DNA from: Hymenobacter ruricola
GTDB taxonomy: Bacteria > Bacteroidota > Bacteroidia > Cytophagales > Hymenobacteraceae
DNA: 64,000 nt
Reading direction: 5' to 3'
Assembly: GCF_015694525.1 (NCBI RefSeq)
Contig: NZ_JADQDM010000005.1
Coordinates: forward strand, 1-64,000
The notes below the pieces were generated by a model. That model made no database searches, was not told where the DNA came from, and saw only the letters and a list, made by a program, of their open reading frames with translations. Below, piece after piece: positions 8,738 to 17,780 of this stretch; positions within the stretch are counted from its first letter, which is position 1, and the number at the start of each line of letters is the position of its first letter. The position numbers and the translations under genes are program-made.

Positions 8738-9187
8738 CTACGGGGCCGACGCTGGCGCGGATGCGTCAATAGTCGTGCCCATCAAACGATGGATGGCGGA
8801 AATTAATTTTTTTTCCACCAACGCGAGTGGACTTTTTTCCTTCCCCGTGAAGATAATACCCAGCAGAGCGACTTGGTGCCCGTTTGGTTGCTCTGTTAGC
8901 CGATATTTATTGAGCCGATACGCCTCCCGGATGAGCCGTTTGAGCCGGTTGCGGTCGACAGCTCGCTTGAAGTTGCGTTTGCTCACGCTGATGAGCACCT
9001 GCGGCGGGGCCGTGGTGGGCGCACCGGCTTTCACCCACACGATGCGCAGGGGGTAGACGCCAAAAGAGGAACCCTGCTTCCCAAAAAGCTCTTCGATGAG
9101 CTTCTTGCGGCACAGGTGTTCCTCTTTCGGGAAGGTGTATTTTCTCTTAGCTGTTAGCTGAGAGCTGTTAGCTGCTAGCTCGTTCAC
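8738..9187 (-). CDS. rnpA: ribonuclease P protein component
   Basis: The basic protein subunit that helps RNase P RNA mature tRNA 5' ends. The RNR-type signature RNRLKRLIREAYR is present, and the upstream rpmH on the same strand is the classical partner. There is no ATG: the open frame starts at a TTG (9241), and the GTG at 9187 gives 149 residues. The first 13 or so residues (NELAANSSQLTAK) are encoded by an AGCTGTTAGCTG-type repeat, so the N-terminus is extended compared with the core, which begins at KYTFPKEEHL. The exact start is uncertain. Confidence 0.88.
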   Translation of the reverse strand: MNELAANSSQLTAKRKYTFPKEEHLCRKKLIEELFGKQGSSFGVYPLRIVWVKAGAPTTAPPQVLISVSKRNFKRAVDRNRLKRLIREAYRLNKYRLTEQPNGHQVALLGIIFTGKEKSPLALVEKKLISAIHRLMGTTIDASAPASAP

Positions 9188-9355
9188 GATGCGTACTTGT
9201 TGGCTGTCGCGCTTACCGCATAACCACTCTGAGAAGCCCAAAAATAGCGAAGCCGCATTGCGGCGACAGGGATATACTGTCTCAGCAATGCGGCAATCTG
9301 CTAACCAACAGCTAAGGGCCGAATGAAGGCCCCGCTCTCAGCTAACGGCTAAAAA
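9142..9355. repeat. AGCTGTTAGCTG-type repeats around the rnpA start
   Basis: AGCTGTTAGCTGAGAGCTGTTAGC (about 9150-9175) is matched by inverted CAGCTAA/TCAGCTAACGGCTAA units near 9309-9354. Together they bracket the rnpA-rpmH gap and reach into the rnpA coding sequence. Confidence 0.6.
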
Positions 9356-9357
9356 GA

Positions 9358-9516
9358 CTAGCGCTTGTGCTTGCCTTCGTCGGATACGGTGAGGCGCTTG
9401 CGGCCTTTGGCGCGACGACGGGCCAATACGTTACGGCCGTTGGCGGTTTCCATGCGGCTGCGGAAGCCGTGCTTGTTGACGCGCTTGCGCTTCGAAGGTT
9501 GGAAGGTACGTTTCAT
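9358..9516 (-). CDS. rpmH: 50S ribosomal protein L34
   Basis: A 52-residue very basic protein beginning [19 protein letters not shown], the invariant L34 start. It ends slightly later than the E. coli protein. The longer open frame to 9615 is the promoter region and is not coding. It lies directly upstream of rnpA on the same strand, and both are probably read from the promoter at 9557-9587. Confidence 0.97.
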   Translation of the reverse strand: MKRTFQPSKRKRVNKHGFRSRMETANGRNVLARRRAKGRKRLTVSDEGKHKR

Positions 9517-9556
9517 ATCAAGGAATCTTAAAAAGACGAGTTTCGAGTTGGGCCGG

Positions 9557-9587
9557 CAAAGGTACGGGTTGTGCCTGGAAAAGGCAA
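9557..9587 (-). promoter_or_regulatory. rpmH-rnpA promoter
   Basis: On the minus strand TTG (9585-9587), 20 bases, then TACCTTTG (9557-9564), a full Bacteroidota promoter about 40 bases before the rpmH ATG. Confidence 0.75.
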
Positions 9588-9658
9588 GGGCCTTAGTCAC
9601 TTTTACGCCGGGCACGTTAGCGGGCAGTAGCTTTAAGCCCCTCTAACCCGTTTTGGCG

Positions 9659-11392
9659 ATGATTCACTACCGCGTTTCCTACGAAAATCCCCTCACGTTT
9701 TACCTGCAAATTGAGCTGACGCTGGACGTGGCCGCCGATGCCACCGCGCCGCTGGAGCTGCAACTGCCGGCCTGGCGCCCGGGCCGCTACGAGCTGCAAA
9801 ACTTTGCCCAGAAGATTCAGAAGGTTGAGGTTTTTGACGCAGCCACCGGCCAGCCCCTCCCCTACCGCAAGCTCACCAAAGACCGGTGGGAAGTGGCCAA
9901 CGCCGCCGGCCGCACCGTGCAAGTGCGCTACAATTTCTACGCCCACCAGATGGACGCCGGCGGCTCCTGGCTCGACGAGACACAGCTGTACCTGAACCCC
10001 GTGCAGGCGCTGATGTATGCGGCAGGCCGCCAGCAGGAGGAGTGCGAGCTGACACTGGCCATTCCGGAAGGCTGGCAAATAGCCTGCGGCCTGCCCCAAA
10101 CCGCACCAAATGTGCTTTCCGCGCAGAACTTCGACCAACTGGCCGACTCGCCGCTCATCGCCAGCCCTGCGCTCACGCATCAGGAGTACGAAGCCGGCGG
10201 GCTGCCCTTTCACATCTGGGTGCAGGGCGAGGCGGAACTGAACTGGCCGCAAATTCTGGCCGATTTCAAGGCTTTCTCAGAAGTGCAACTGGCGATGTTT
10301 GGCGGCTTTCCGGTGGCCGATTACCATTTTTTGAACCAGTTTCTGCCTTATAAGCACTACCACGGCGTGGAGCACCACAACTCCACGGTCATCACGCTGG
10401 GGCCGGCGGAACTCATTATGAGCGAGGGCCTGTACAAGGAATTGCTGGGCGTGAGCTGCCACGAGTTGTTTCATACTTGGAACATCAAGAGCATTCGGCC
10501 GGCCGAGATGCAGCCCTACGACTACAGCCGCGAGAACTACTTCCGCACCTGCTTCATCGCCGAGGGCATCACCACTTACTACGGCGAATACCTGCTGGCC
10601 CGCAGCCACGTGCGCACGCCGGCGCAGTATTTTGAGGAACTGAACACGGTGCTGCGCAAGCACTACGACGATGCCGGCGGCGACAACCTCTCGCTGGCCG
10701 ACGCCAGCATGGACCTGTGGCTGGACGGCTACAAGTCCGGTGTGCCCGACCGCAAAGTATCGGTGTACCACAAGGGCGCGCTGGTGGCGCTCATTCTGGA
10801 CCTCACGCTGCGGCAGCTTTCCGGCCACGCCCGCAGCCTCGATGACGTGATGCGGCGGCTGTACGAGGAGTTCGGCAAAACGGGCGTTGGCTACACCGAA
10901 GCCGACTACGTGCGCATTGTGAACGAAGTAGCGGGGCGCGACATGCACGCCTATTTCGACAAATTTATCTACGGCACTGCGCCGCTGCAGGAACCGCTGG
11001 ACCGGGTGTTGCGCACCGTGGGCTGCCAGCTGCTGGTGGGCGAAAACGCCTCCGCATCGGAGGGCACGTTCGGCTTCCGGACGGTGGTGAAAAACGAGCG
11101 GACCGAGGTAACGGCCATCTGGCCCAACTCGCCGGCCGCCGCGGCGCTCACCGTAGACGACGAAATCGTGGCCGTGAACGGCCGTCGCGTGGACATGAAC
11201 CTGCAAAGCCTGCTCAGCAGCGAGGAAGCGGCTTATGAGGTAAGCGTGTTCCGCCAAAACCGGCTGCTGACGGTGCCGCTGGCGGCCGTGCCGGGCGTCG
11301 GCTTCGGACAGCGCTACGCCGTGAGCCCGCTGGAAACGGCCGAGGCGGCGCAGCAGCGCGGGTTTCAGCAGTGGCTGGGCTGGGAATTTTAA
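9659..11392 (+). CDS. M61 family metallopeptidase with PDZ domain
   Basis: A 577-residue protein. HELFHTWN (zinc motif HExxH at 268-272) with the downstream Glu in the EGITTYYGEY stretch marks an M61 glycyl aminopeptidase-like enzyme. The C-terminal 100 residues form a PDZ domain (VTAIWPNSPAAAA region). It has an N-terminal beta domain typical of M61 and no clear signal peptide. The ATG at 9659 is preferred to a TTG six bases earlier. It probably degrades small peptides; the substrate is unknown. Confidence 0.9.
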   Translation: MIHYRVSYENPLTFYLQIELTLDVAADATAPLELQLPAWRPGRYELQNFAQKIQKVEVFDAATGQPLPYRKLTKDRWEVANAAGRTVQVRYNFYAHQMDAGGSWLDETQLYLNPVQALMYAAGRQQEECELTLAIPEGWQIACGLPQTAPNVLSAQNFDQLADSPLIASPALTHQEYEAGGLPFHIWVQGEAELNWPQILADFKAFSEVQLAMFGGFPVADYHFLNQFLPYKHYHGVEHHNSTVITLGPAELIMSEGLYKELLGVSCHELFHTWNIKSIRPAEMQPYDYSRENYFRTCFIAEGITTYYGEYLLARSHVRTPAQYFEELNTVLRKHYDDAGGDNLSLADASMDLWLDGYKSGVPDRKVSVYHKGALVALILDLTLRQLSGHARSLDDVMRRLYEEFGKTGVGYTEADYVRIVNEVAGRDMHAYFDKFIYGTAPLQEPLDRVLRTVGCQLLVGENASASEGTFGFRTVVKNERTEVTAIWPNSPAAAALTVDDEIVAVNGRRVDMNLQSLLSSEEAAYEVSVFRQNRLLTVPLAAVPGVGFGQRYAVSPLETAEAAQQRGFQQWLGWEF

Positions 11393-11401
11393 ATTTTAAC
11401 T

Positions 11402-12226
11402 ATGACACGCTCACGGAGGCACAGGTGCCTACTCTTAATTGGCGCGAATGCGCTGTTCGTGTTGGGGTGCAATTCTCGCACTTCATCAAAATCCACGGTT
11501 CAGGAGAAGATAGTTCCGGCTACTTCGGCAATTGATTCTTCCAAAGCGGAAACTGTGCGTGATAGTCTAGCCATATTAGCGACTGCTGCCGATACTTTCC
11601 GAGTGAATACCGGCCGGATTTTCCGAATGGAAAAAATCTCTGAAACCCAATACGATAAGGCGGTGAATCCAGGCAAAGAGAAAGGCTTTCCGGCCGATTC
11701 AACCGCTGCGGTAGCAACCGAGGCGGCTTACCTCCAAACGGCAGCAGGGCGCGTGTGGCGCAAGGCTGATACGCTTTTCTTCAAAACTCAGCAGGGCACG
11801 ATAATAAAGCTGAAGAACGGGCCGACTTATCAGGATGCCGAAGACAGTTATGAAGGGTACAGGTTTCTTGACCGCCTCGACCCAATCGAGCAATGGCTGG
11901 TCGAAGTTGGCAAATGGGAAGGCCGATATTATTTGCTTATTGACCAGCAAACAGGCAAGCGAACGGACTTAATCAGCTACCCGGTTATCTCACCAGACCG
12001 CCAACACTTTGCTTGCGCCAACTCCAGTCCTACGGGCTATGACTTAGCAGGCATTCAGCTATGGGTAAAGCCGTTGGGTTCGCCGCCTAAACTACGCTGG
12101 CAGCGCATTAGCAACTCCATGCAACCGGGGATATCCGCTTTCGGTCCACGGTGGGAAAACGACAAGACGTTGCTTTTTTGTGAAGACTTTATCATTGCCA
12201 ACCGCTACATGCGGATAAAACTTTAA
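11402..12226 (+). CDS. predicted lipoprotein, unknown function
   Basis: A 274-residue protein beginning 9 bases after the M61 gene, so probably in the same transcript. It has a signal peptide with a lipobox-like end (VLGC at about residue 23) and a polar linker. The mature domain contains a YEGYRFLDRLDPIEQWLV stretch and a C-terminal half with beta-propeller-like repeats. I do not recognise the family. Confidence 0.75.
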   Translation: MTRSRRHRCLLLIGANALFVLGCNSRTSSKSTVQEKIVPATSAIDSSKAETVRDSLAILATAADTFRVNTGRIFRMEKISETQYDKAVNPGKEKGFPADSTAAVATEAAYLQTAAGRVWRKADTLFFKTQQGTIIKLKNGPTYQDAEDSYEGYRFLDRLDPIEQWLVEVGKWEGRYYLLIDQQTGKRTDLISYPVISPDRQHFACANSSPTGYDLAGIQLWVKPLGSPPKLRWQRISNSMQPGISAFGPRWENDKTLLFCEDFIIANRYMRIKL

Positions 12227-12229
12227 AGC

Positions 12230-12268
12230 AAAAAAGCCCCGCCGAATGAATTCAGCGGGGCTTTTTTC
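12230..12268. terminator. bidirectional terminator
   Basis: AAAAAAGCCCCGC and GCGGGGCTTTTTT arms with a 12-base loop sit between two convergent genes and can stop transcription from either side. Confidence 0.9.
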
Positions 12269-12280
12269 TGCTCAGAAAAT

Positions 12281-12553
12281 CTAGTTGGCCTTTTTACCCG
12301 GGCCTTTTTTACCGCTGTTCGTGTCGACGGACATCGGCGAGTTGCCTTGCGGGTTGCTGCGGGGCTTGTTGGCCTGGGTGTGGCGGATTTCGTTGAAGTT
12401 GCCGCCGGGCGTGCTGCCTTTGGTTTGGTTGCCCTGTTGGGTCAGGTCGCTCTGGTTGGGGTTCTGGTTCATTGTGCCGCCGGTTTTGGTATTGGCGAAC
12501 GGGTTGACCGAGGTTTGCTCGTTGGTCAGGTCAGACTCTTTTTTGGTGGCCAT
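12281..12553 (-). CDS. small hydrophilic protein, unknown
   Basis: A 90-residue protein made mostly of Asn, Gln, Gly, Lys, Ser and Thr, starting MATKKESDLTNEQ and ending in a lysine-rich tail. It looks intrinsically disordered. No signal peptide is seen. It is co-directional with the larger lipoprotein gene upstream (gap about 100 bases). Similar short disordered proteins are common in this genus, but no function is known to me. Confidence 0.6.
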   Translation of the reverse strand: MATKKESDLTNEQTSVNPFANTKTGGTMNQNPNQSDLTQQGNQTKGSTPGGNFNEIRHTQANKPRSNPQGNSPMSVDTNSGKKGPGKKAN

Positions 12554-12656
12554 GGCGTGGGAAGGAAAAGTGGATGGATATTCCTTGTACCCGCGCTGGG
12601 GCGAAAGAGTTGTGCGGCCCGGCCGCAGCTCCCGCCCAGCCGGCTTCACCCCGCCC

Positions 12657-13928
12657 TTAGTAGTCGTTGGCCGACACCTTGCCCAGTTCCTGCCAGTTCA
12701 CGTCGCTGGCCCGAATGGGCGTGTTGCTCTGGTAATAATTGCCCTTGCCATCGGTGTAAGCGTGCTCGTAGCGGTTGTCGAGCTTCACCCGCTCGCCGGT
12801 GCCGGGGTCGGCGTATTTGGTTTCGTTGCGAATGACGTTGTCCACGTACATCTCGTGCTGGCCGTCTTTGCGGGCCTCGTTGGCTTTGTAGGTGGCCATG
12901 TTCTGGTCCATCGTATTCATGCGGTCGTTGTACCGGGCCGTGTTGGCAGCGCCCACGGCGGCAATGTCGCGCATGCGCTGGTTGTGGGCGGCGGTGCTGG
13001 CGGCCGTGTTGGCGGCAATGTTGCCCATAACGGCTTCGTGATTGCGGCGGCTGGCTTCCAAATTGGCTTGCTGGCCTTTGGCCACTAGCTCCTTGTTTTT
13101 CTGCAGCCACGCCGGGTTCACGGTGATGGACTCCTGGGCCGCCTTGGTGTGGGCGTAGGTGGCCGCCAGGTCGCCGCTGGTTTGGGTGAGCGACGGCACC
13201 ACCGACCAGCTATAAAACGTGTCGCCGTTCATCGGCGTCTGGCTCAGGCCCAGGCGCGCCTCCACCCGCACCTTGCGGCCGTTGGCCAGCACGCCATCCA
13301 CCGAAGCGCTCGACTCCGTGCGCCCCGGGCTGTCCTTGGATGGGTGCGGCGGCGTGCTGCGCTCGTTGCCCACGTTGCGGAGCTGCACGCCCTGCTGCGC
13401 CAGCTGGGGCAATAAAAACTTCTTGAGGTAAGCCAGCGCCGGCATGGGCGCCAGCTCGTTGGCGGAAATGCGCACGTCCTGCATGCCCAACTGCTGCTTC
13501 TGCGCCCGCAGCGCCTGCGAATTGGGCCCGTCGCTGTACACATACCCCGTCGAGGGCAGGTAGTCGATGCGCTGCGTGGCGTCCGGCGAGCGGAAGCTGA
13601 TGTAAATCTGCGGCGTGGGCACGGCCCCGTCCCAGGCCCGCTTAAATGACTGGCTGGCCTGCCAGCCGCGGGGCATTTTCAGGGCGAAGGCCACCATGTT
13701 TTTAAAATCCGGGTCGAGCACGCCCAGCAGGCGGTACTGGTCGGTTTTGGGCTGGGGCCTGGCTTGCGTCGGCGCGTTGGCAGCGGCGTCGGCCGGGGCT
13801 TCGGTTGGGCTTGCGGGCCGGTCTGCACCCCGGCCGCTGGCGTCGGCAACCTCGGTGGTGGTCGCGGCATTGCCGCAGGCCATTGCCCCCAAAGCAATGG
13901 TTAGCAAGGGAAACGAGAGGTAACGCAT
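12657..13928 (-). CDS. predicted lipoprotein, unknown function
   Basis: A 423-residue protein. Starting at the ATG at 13928 gives a lipoprotein signal (MRYLSFPLLTIALGAMACG, Cys 18) followed by a Pro/Ala-rich linker. The C-terminal third has Ala/Asn/Arg-rich helical repeats (NIAANTAASTAAHNQRMRD type) and a final YEHAYTDGKGNYYQSN motif. The central domain resembles a class of PsbP-like or phage-lambda-tail-like folds only vaguely, so I leave it unassigned. Confidence 0.72.
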   Translation of the reverse strand: MRYLSFPLLTIALGAMACGNAATTTEVADASGRGADRPASPTEAPADAAANAPTQARPQPKTDQYRLLGVLDPDFKNMVAFALKMPRGWQASQSFKRAWDGAVPTPQIYISFRSPDATQRIDYLPSTGYVYSDGPNSQALRAQKQQLGMQDVRISANELAPMPALAYLKKFLLPQLAQQGVQLRNVGNERSTPPHPSKDSPGRTESSASVDGVLANGRKVRVEARLGLSQTPMNGDTFYSWSVVPSLTQTSGDLAATYAHTKAAQESITVNPAWLQKNKELVAKGQQANLEASRRNHEAVMGNIAANTAASTAAHNQRMRDIAAVGAANTARYNDRMNTMDQNMATYKANEARKDGQHEMYVDNVIRNETKYADPGTGERVKLDNRYEHAYTDGKGNYYQSNTPIRASDVNWQELGKVSANDY

Positions 13929-14044
13929 GGCGGAAAAGCAAAAGGGTTTTGGGTGAAAATAGTATATTATTTCTAATATATCTACTTCCCGTCCAAAACC
14001 CTTTTGCAAATTCCCGGCTAAGCTGAGCCGTTGCGGCCCGCGGC

Positions 14045-14983
14045 TCAGGCCACGTTGGCTACTGCCGCAGCGGGCACCACCTTCACCAATTCGGCAAACT
14101 GCGCCTCACGGGCTTCCACTTCCTCGGTGCTCAGGTTCAGCAGCCGCTCGGTGCCGAATTTCTCGACGCAGAATGAGGCCATGGCCGAGCCGTGAATCAC
14201 GGCGCGCTTCATGTTTTCGAAGCTGATGTCGTCGGTAGCGGCCAAGTGGCCGATGAAGCCGCCCGCGAAGGTGTCGCCGGCACCAGTCGGGTCAAACACT
14301 TCTTCCAGCGGCAGCGCCGGGGCGTAGAACACCTTGTTCTTGTGGAAGAGCAACGCGCCGTGCTCGCCTTTCTTGATGATGAGGAATTTCGGGCCCATGG
14401 CCAGAATTTTCTTGGCGGCCTTCACCAGCGAGTACTCGCCGGACAGTTGGCGGGCTTCTTCGTCGTTGATGCTCAGCACGTCCACCATTTCGATGGTGGC
14501 GATGAGGTCTTCCAGGGCAATGTCCATCCAGAAGTTCATCGTGTCCATCACAATCAGCTTGGGCCGGTTCACGAGGCGCTGGATGACGAGGCGCTGCACC
14601 TGCGGGGCCAGGTTGCCCAGCATGAGGTATTTGCAGTCCTGGTAAGCGTCCGGGATGATGGGGTCGAAATCGGCCAGCACGTTGAGCTCGGTCACCAGCG
14701 TTTCGCGCGAGTTCAGGTCTTTCGAGTACTTGCCCGACCAGAAAAACGACTTTTCGCCTTCCTTGATTTGCAGGCCTTCCACGTCCACGCCGTGCTCTTC
14801 GAGGAGCATGATGTCGGCCTGCGGGAAGTCTTCGCCCACCACGGCCACCAGTTTCACGGGCTTCAGCGAGTAGGAAGCCGACAGGCTGATGAAGGTGGCG
14901 GCACCGCCGATGATTTTGTCGGTTTTGCCGAAGGGCGTTTCGATGGCGTCGAACGCAACGCTGCCGATGACGAGAAGACTCAT
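14045..14983 (-). CDS. PfkB family sugar/nucleoside kinase
   Basis: A 312-residue ribokinase-fold protein starting MSLLVIGSVAFDAIETPFG. It has GGAATF near the start (PfkB signature 1 region) and DPTGAGDTFAGGFIG near the C-terminus (signature 2, containing the catalytic Asp). It phosphorylates a sugar or nucleoside with ATP. The substrate is not determined by the motifs. Bacteroidota homologues of this length are usually annotated only as PfkB or sugar kinase. The ATG at 14983 replaces a longer frame start at 15025. Confidence 0.88.
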   Translation of the reverse strand: MSLLVIGSVAFDAIETPFGKTDKIIGGAATFISLSASYSLKPVKLVAVVGEDFPQADIMLLEEHGVDVEGLQIKEGEKSFFWSGKYSKDLNSRETLVTELNVLADFDPIIPDAYQDCKYLMLGNLAPQVQRLVIQRLVNRPKLIVMDTMNFWMDIALEDLIATIEMVDVLSINDEEARQLSGEYSLVKAAKKILAMGPKFLIIKKGEHGALLFHKNKVFYAPALPLEEVFDPTGAGDTFAGGFIGHLAATDDISFENMKRAVIHGSAMASFCVEKFGTERLLNLSTEEVEAREAQFAELVKVVPAAAVANVA

Positions 14984-15052
14984 GTACTGTGGATTGTGGT
15001 GGGTAAAAACGGTCGAAATTAACACCGGATTAAAACGGTATTAAAGCAAGCA

Positions 15053-15088
15053 ACAAAAAAGTCCCCGGATAATTCTCCGGGGACTCAT
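15053..15088 (-). terminator. terminator after tRNA-His
   Basis: AGTCCCCGG and CCGGGGACT arms with a short AT loop, followed on the minus strand by a T6 run. It directly follows the tRNA 3' end. Confidence 0.88.
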
Positions 15089-15097
15089 TTTTTGGTG

Positions 15098-15172
<75 letters not shown>

Positions 15173-15190
15173 GTGTTGGTTTTGGTGGGG

Positions 15191-15221
15191 CAAAGATAGA
15201 AAAAGAAGCGGGATGGAGCAA
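15191..15221 (-). promoter_or_regulatory. tRNA-His promoter
   Basis: On the minus strand TTG (15219-15221), 20 bases, TATCTTTG (15191-15198). This is a full-consensus promoter about 20 bases ahead of the tRNA. Confidence 0.8.
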
Positions 15222-15270
15222 AAAAAGTTCTTGCAGGAGGTATTCGGCAGAAACGTTTTTCAGTTGAACC

Positions 15271-15361
15271 GTCATGCAGAGCGTAGCGAAGCATCTTTAC
15301 TGCAACAGTAACTGGTCGGCTCAACGAAGCGGTAAAGATGCTTCGCTTCGCTCTGCATGAC
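15271..15361. repeat. palindromic intergenic element, GTCATGCAGAGCG family
   Basis: GTCATGCAGAGCGTAGCGAA... is mirrored by ...TTCGCTTCGCTCTGCATGAC, with GTAAAGATGC arms nested inside. Sister copies are at 47236-47324 and 50754-50852, and a divergent one at 53962-54078. It lies between the divergent tRNA-His and helicase genes. Confidence 0.9.
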
Positions 15362-15416
15362 CGCCTTTTTGCGCCGAGGTAAACTCTCTCCGTTTCAAAA
15401 AGCCGACCTTTGCGGA

Positions 15417-16826
15417 ATGGAACCCACTACTGCCCCGTCGTTCAACGATTTCAAGCTCAACAAACAACTTCTTTCCGCCGTGGCCGCCGCCGGCTTCACC
15501 GAGCCCACGCCGGTGCAGCAGCAAACCATCCCGCTGCTGCTGGCGGGGCACGACGTGCTGGGCATCGCCCAAACCGGCACCGGCAAAACCGCCGCCTTCG
15601 GCCTGCCCCTGCTCATGAAGGCGAAATATGCCCAGGGCCTGAATCCCCGGGCTTTGGTGCTGGCCCCTACCCGCGAGCTGGCCATGCAAATCGAGACGCA
15701 TTTGAAGGCGATGGCGGTGAACACGGACCTGCGCATTTTCGCCATTTACGGCGGGCTGGGGCCAAAAACGCAGATTGAAACCATTGCCCAGGGCATCGAC
15801 GTGCTGGTGGCCACGCCGGGCCGATTGATGGAAATTTACCTGAAGGGCGCGGTGCGGCTGACCGACCTGAAAACCTTCGTGATGGACGAGGCCGACAAGA
15901 TGATGGACATGGGCTTCATGCCCCAGATTCGGCGCATTCTGGAAATCATTCCGCGCAAGCGGCAGAACGCGCTGTTTTCGGCCACCATGCCGGAGCGCGT
16001 GACCACGCTGAGCGAGGAGTTCCTGGAATTTCCGATGCGGGTGGAGGTGAGCCCGCCGGCCAAAACGGCCTCCACCGTGAGCCAGGTGCTGTACGAAGCG
16101 CCCAACCTGCTCACCAAAATCAACCTGCTGCACTTCCTGCTCCACCGCGACGCCGACACCATGACGCGCGTGCTGCTGTTCTGCCGCACCAAAGAGCACG
16201 CCGACCAAGTGGCCCACTTCCTGGAGCGCAAGGCGCCGGTGGGCGAAGTCCGCGTGATTCACGGCAACAAGGGCCAGAACGCCCGCATCAACAGCATGGA
16301 CTCGTTCCGGGCCGGCGAGGTGCGGTATATGGTGGCCACCGACGTGGCCGCGCGCGGCATCGACGTGCCGCAGGTGACGCACGTCATCAATTTCGACGTG
16401 CCCATCGTGCACGACGACTACGTGCACCGCATCGGGCGCACGGGCCGGGCCCAGCACATTGGCGCGGCCATCACCTTCGCCAACGAGGCCGAGATGGTGC
16501 ACATTGGCGAGATTGAACAGCTCATCGACCAGCAGATTGAGCGGCTGCCGCTGCCCGAGGAAGTGAAAATCGAAGAAACCCCGTTTGAGGAAAAGCAGAA
16601 GATGAGCCGCGAGCTCGACGACCGCCGCAAAAAGCTGGACCCGGAGTTCAAAGGCGCCTTCCACGAGCGCAAGGAGTGGATTAAGCCCGGCGTGACGATT
16701 GACAAGCGCACCGGCAAGCCCTTTGTAGAAGGCCAGAAAAAAAGCACCAAAGGCTCGAAGGCCTTTGTGGGCAAGAAGGGCGGCTCGAACCCGGGCGTGA
16801 AGGCGCTGAAGCGGCGCGGGCGGTAA
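15417..16826 (+). CDS. DEAD-box RNA helicase, RhlE-like
   Basis: A 469-residue protein with the full motif set: Q motif (FTEPTPVQQQTIP), AQTGTGKTAA (motif I), PTRELA (Ia), VMDEADKMMDMGF (II), SATMP (III), ATDVAARGIDVP (V), HRIGRTGRA (VI). A Lys/Gly-rich basic tail binds RNA. It unwinds RNA duplexes in ribosome assembly or mRNA turnover. The ATG at 15417 follows a GACCTTTG box by only four bases, so its message may have almost no leader. Confidence 0.93.
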   Translation: MEPTTAPSFNDFKLNKQLLSAVAAAGFTEPTPVQQQTIPLLLAGHDVLGIAQTGTGKTAAFGLPLLMKAKYAQGLNPRALVLAPTRELAMQIETHLKAMAVNTDLRIFAIYGGLGPKTQIETIAQGIDVLVATPGRLMEIYLKGAVRLTDLKTFVMDEADKMMDMGFMPQIRRILEIIPRKRQNALFSATMPERVTTLSEEFLEFPMRVEVSPPAKTASTVSQVLYEAPNLLTKINLLHFLLHRDADTMTRVLLFCRTKEHADQVAHFLERKAPVGEVRVIHGNKGQNARINSMDSFRAGEVRYMVATDVAARGIDVPQVTHVINFDVPIVHDDYVHRIGRTGRAQHIGAAITFANEAEMVHIGEIEQLIDQQIERLPLPEEVKIEETPFEEKQKMSRELDDRRKKLDPEFKGAFHERKEWIKPGVTIDKRTGKPFVEGQKKSTKGSKAFVGKKGGSNPGVKALKRRGR

Positions 16827-16832
16827 AACGGG

Positions 16833-17672
16833 CTACTCTTTAAATAGCTGGGGATGGCGCTTCTTTTGGTCTTTGCTTATTCGTTCCCAGGCCTTTTTGG
16901 TTATTACAACTAGTTCATCCTTCGTACAATCCCAGATGGAAATGTAGTCTTTGGAAATCACGTAGTATTGATTCCAACCGGGAAATTTCTCGTAAAGCAT
17001 CAGCGTGCAGATATCAGTTGCGGTGATGTAGTCTCCCGTTGAAGGCAAATGGCTGTGCATGGCCGACGTTTGCGTTTCGCTCTTGCCGTAATTAATGGGA
17101 ATGATATTCTGGTGCAGGCGAGTCATGCCAGCGATGTTATTGTTCTTATCGAAATCAATTCGATAGTCATTGCCAAAAACGACTACGCCCGACACTTGGG
17201 GCCCAGTCAGCGCATATACCTTCCGACCATCCTTCGTGATGAGGGGGATGAGATTGAGATTGGTATTCTTAAAATGCCTGAACAGCGTGTCTTTGCTAAC
17301 GACATCAAGTGCTTTTCGCCTGATGGCAAACAAGTCCTTTTCATGCGCATCGAGCGGCCGGGGCACACTGTCAATTTGCGCCGCTTGGGTACTGAAGGTG
17401 CTATCAAACGTGATGACAGCAAGGGTTTCCGGCTCGTCGCCCCTTGAGAAGAAAATGCACCGGCCGCCGGTGGCGGTGGGATAAGAAAGGTAGCCGCCCG
17501 AGTACTGCCTTTTGCTTTTCAGCTTTGCCAAGAAGATATCCGTCCCGTGCCAGGAAGCTGCTTCCGACCGGTAAAGCAGTTTGCCTTCGGCAGCAATTTC
17601 TGGCGGGGTCTTTTGCCCTAAAGCATGCAGGCTATACGCAAAACAGATTAAAGCTAGTATAATTGCTTTCAT
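16833..17672 (-). CDS. exported hypothetical protein
   Basis: A 279-residue protein with a signal peptide (MKAIILALICFAYSLHALG, cleavage near residue 20). The mature part has no motif I recognise; a stretch around YALTGPQVSGVVVFGNDYRID suggests a beta-rich fold. It converges on the helicase gene with a 6-base gap. The codon at 17675 is GTG; the ATG at 17672 is used. Confidence 0.7.
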   Translation of the reverse strand: MKAIILALICFAYSLHALGQKTPPEIAAEGKLLYRSEAASWHGTDIFLAKLKSKRQYSGGYLSYPTATGGRCIFFSRGDEPETLAVITFDSTFSTQAAQIDSVPRPLDAHEKDLFAIRRKALDVVSKDTLFRHFKNTNLNLIPLITKDGRKVYALTGPQVSGVVVFGNDYRIDFDKNNNIAGMTRLHQNIIPINYGKSETQTSAMHSHLPSTGDYITATDICTLMLYEKFPGWNQYYVISKDYISIWDCTKDELVVITKKAWERISKDQKKRHPQLFKE

Positions 17673-17780
17673 CACAAAACGGTCTGGGTGGGAATGCTAA
17701 TGCTGGGTCAATGCCTGATGCGCCCGTTTTGCACATGCCCGTAGCTTGAACACGTAAGCAATACGGCCGGTACCAGGCAA

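Noticed and set aside
15321-16664. 447-codon minus-strand frame opposite the helicase
   Set aside because: Antisense shadow, His/Val-rich with no motifs.
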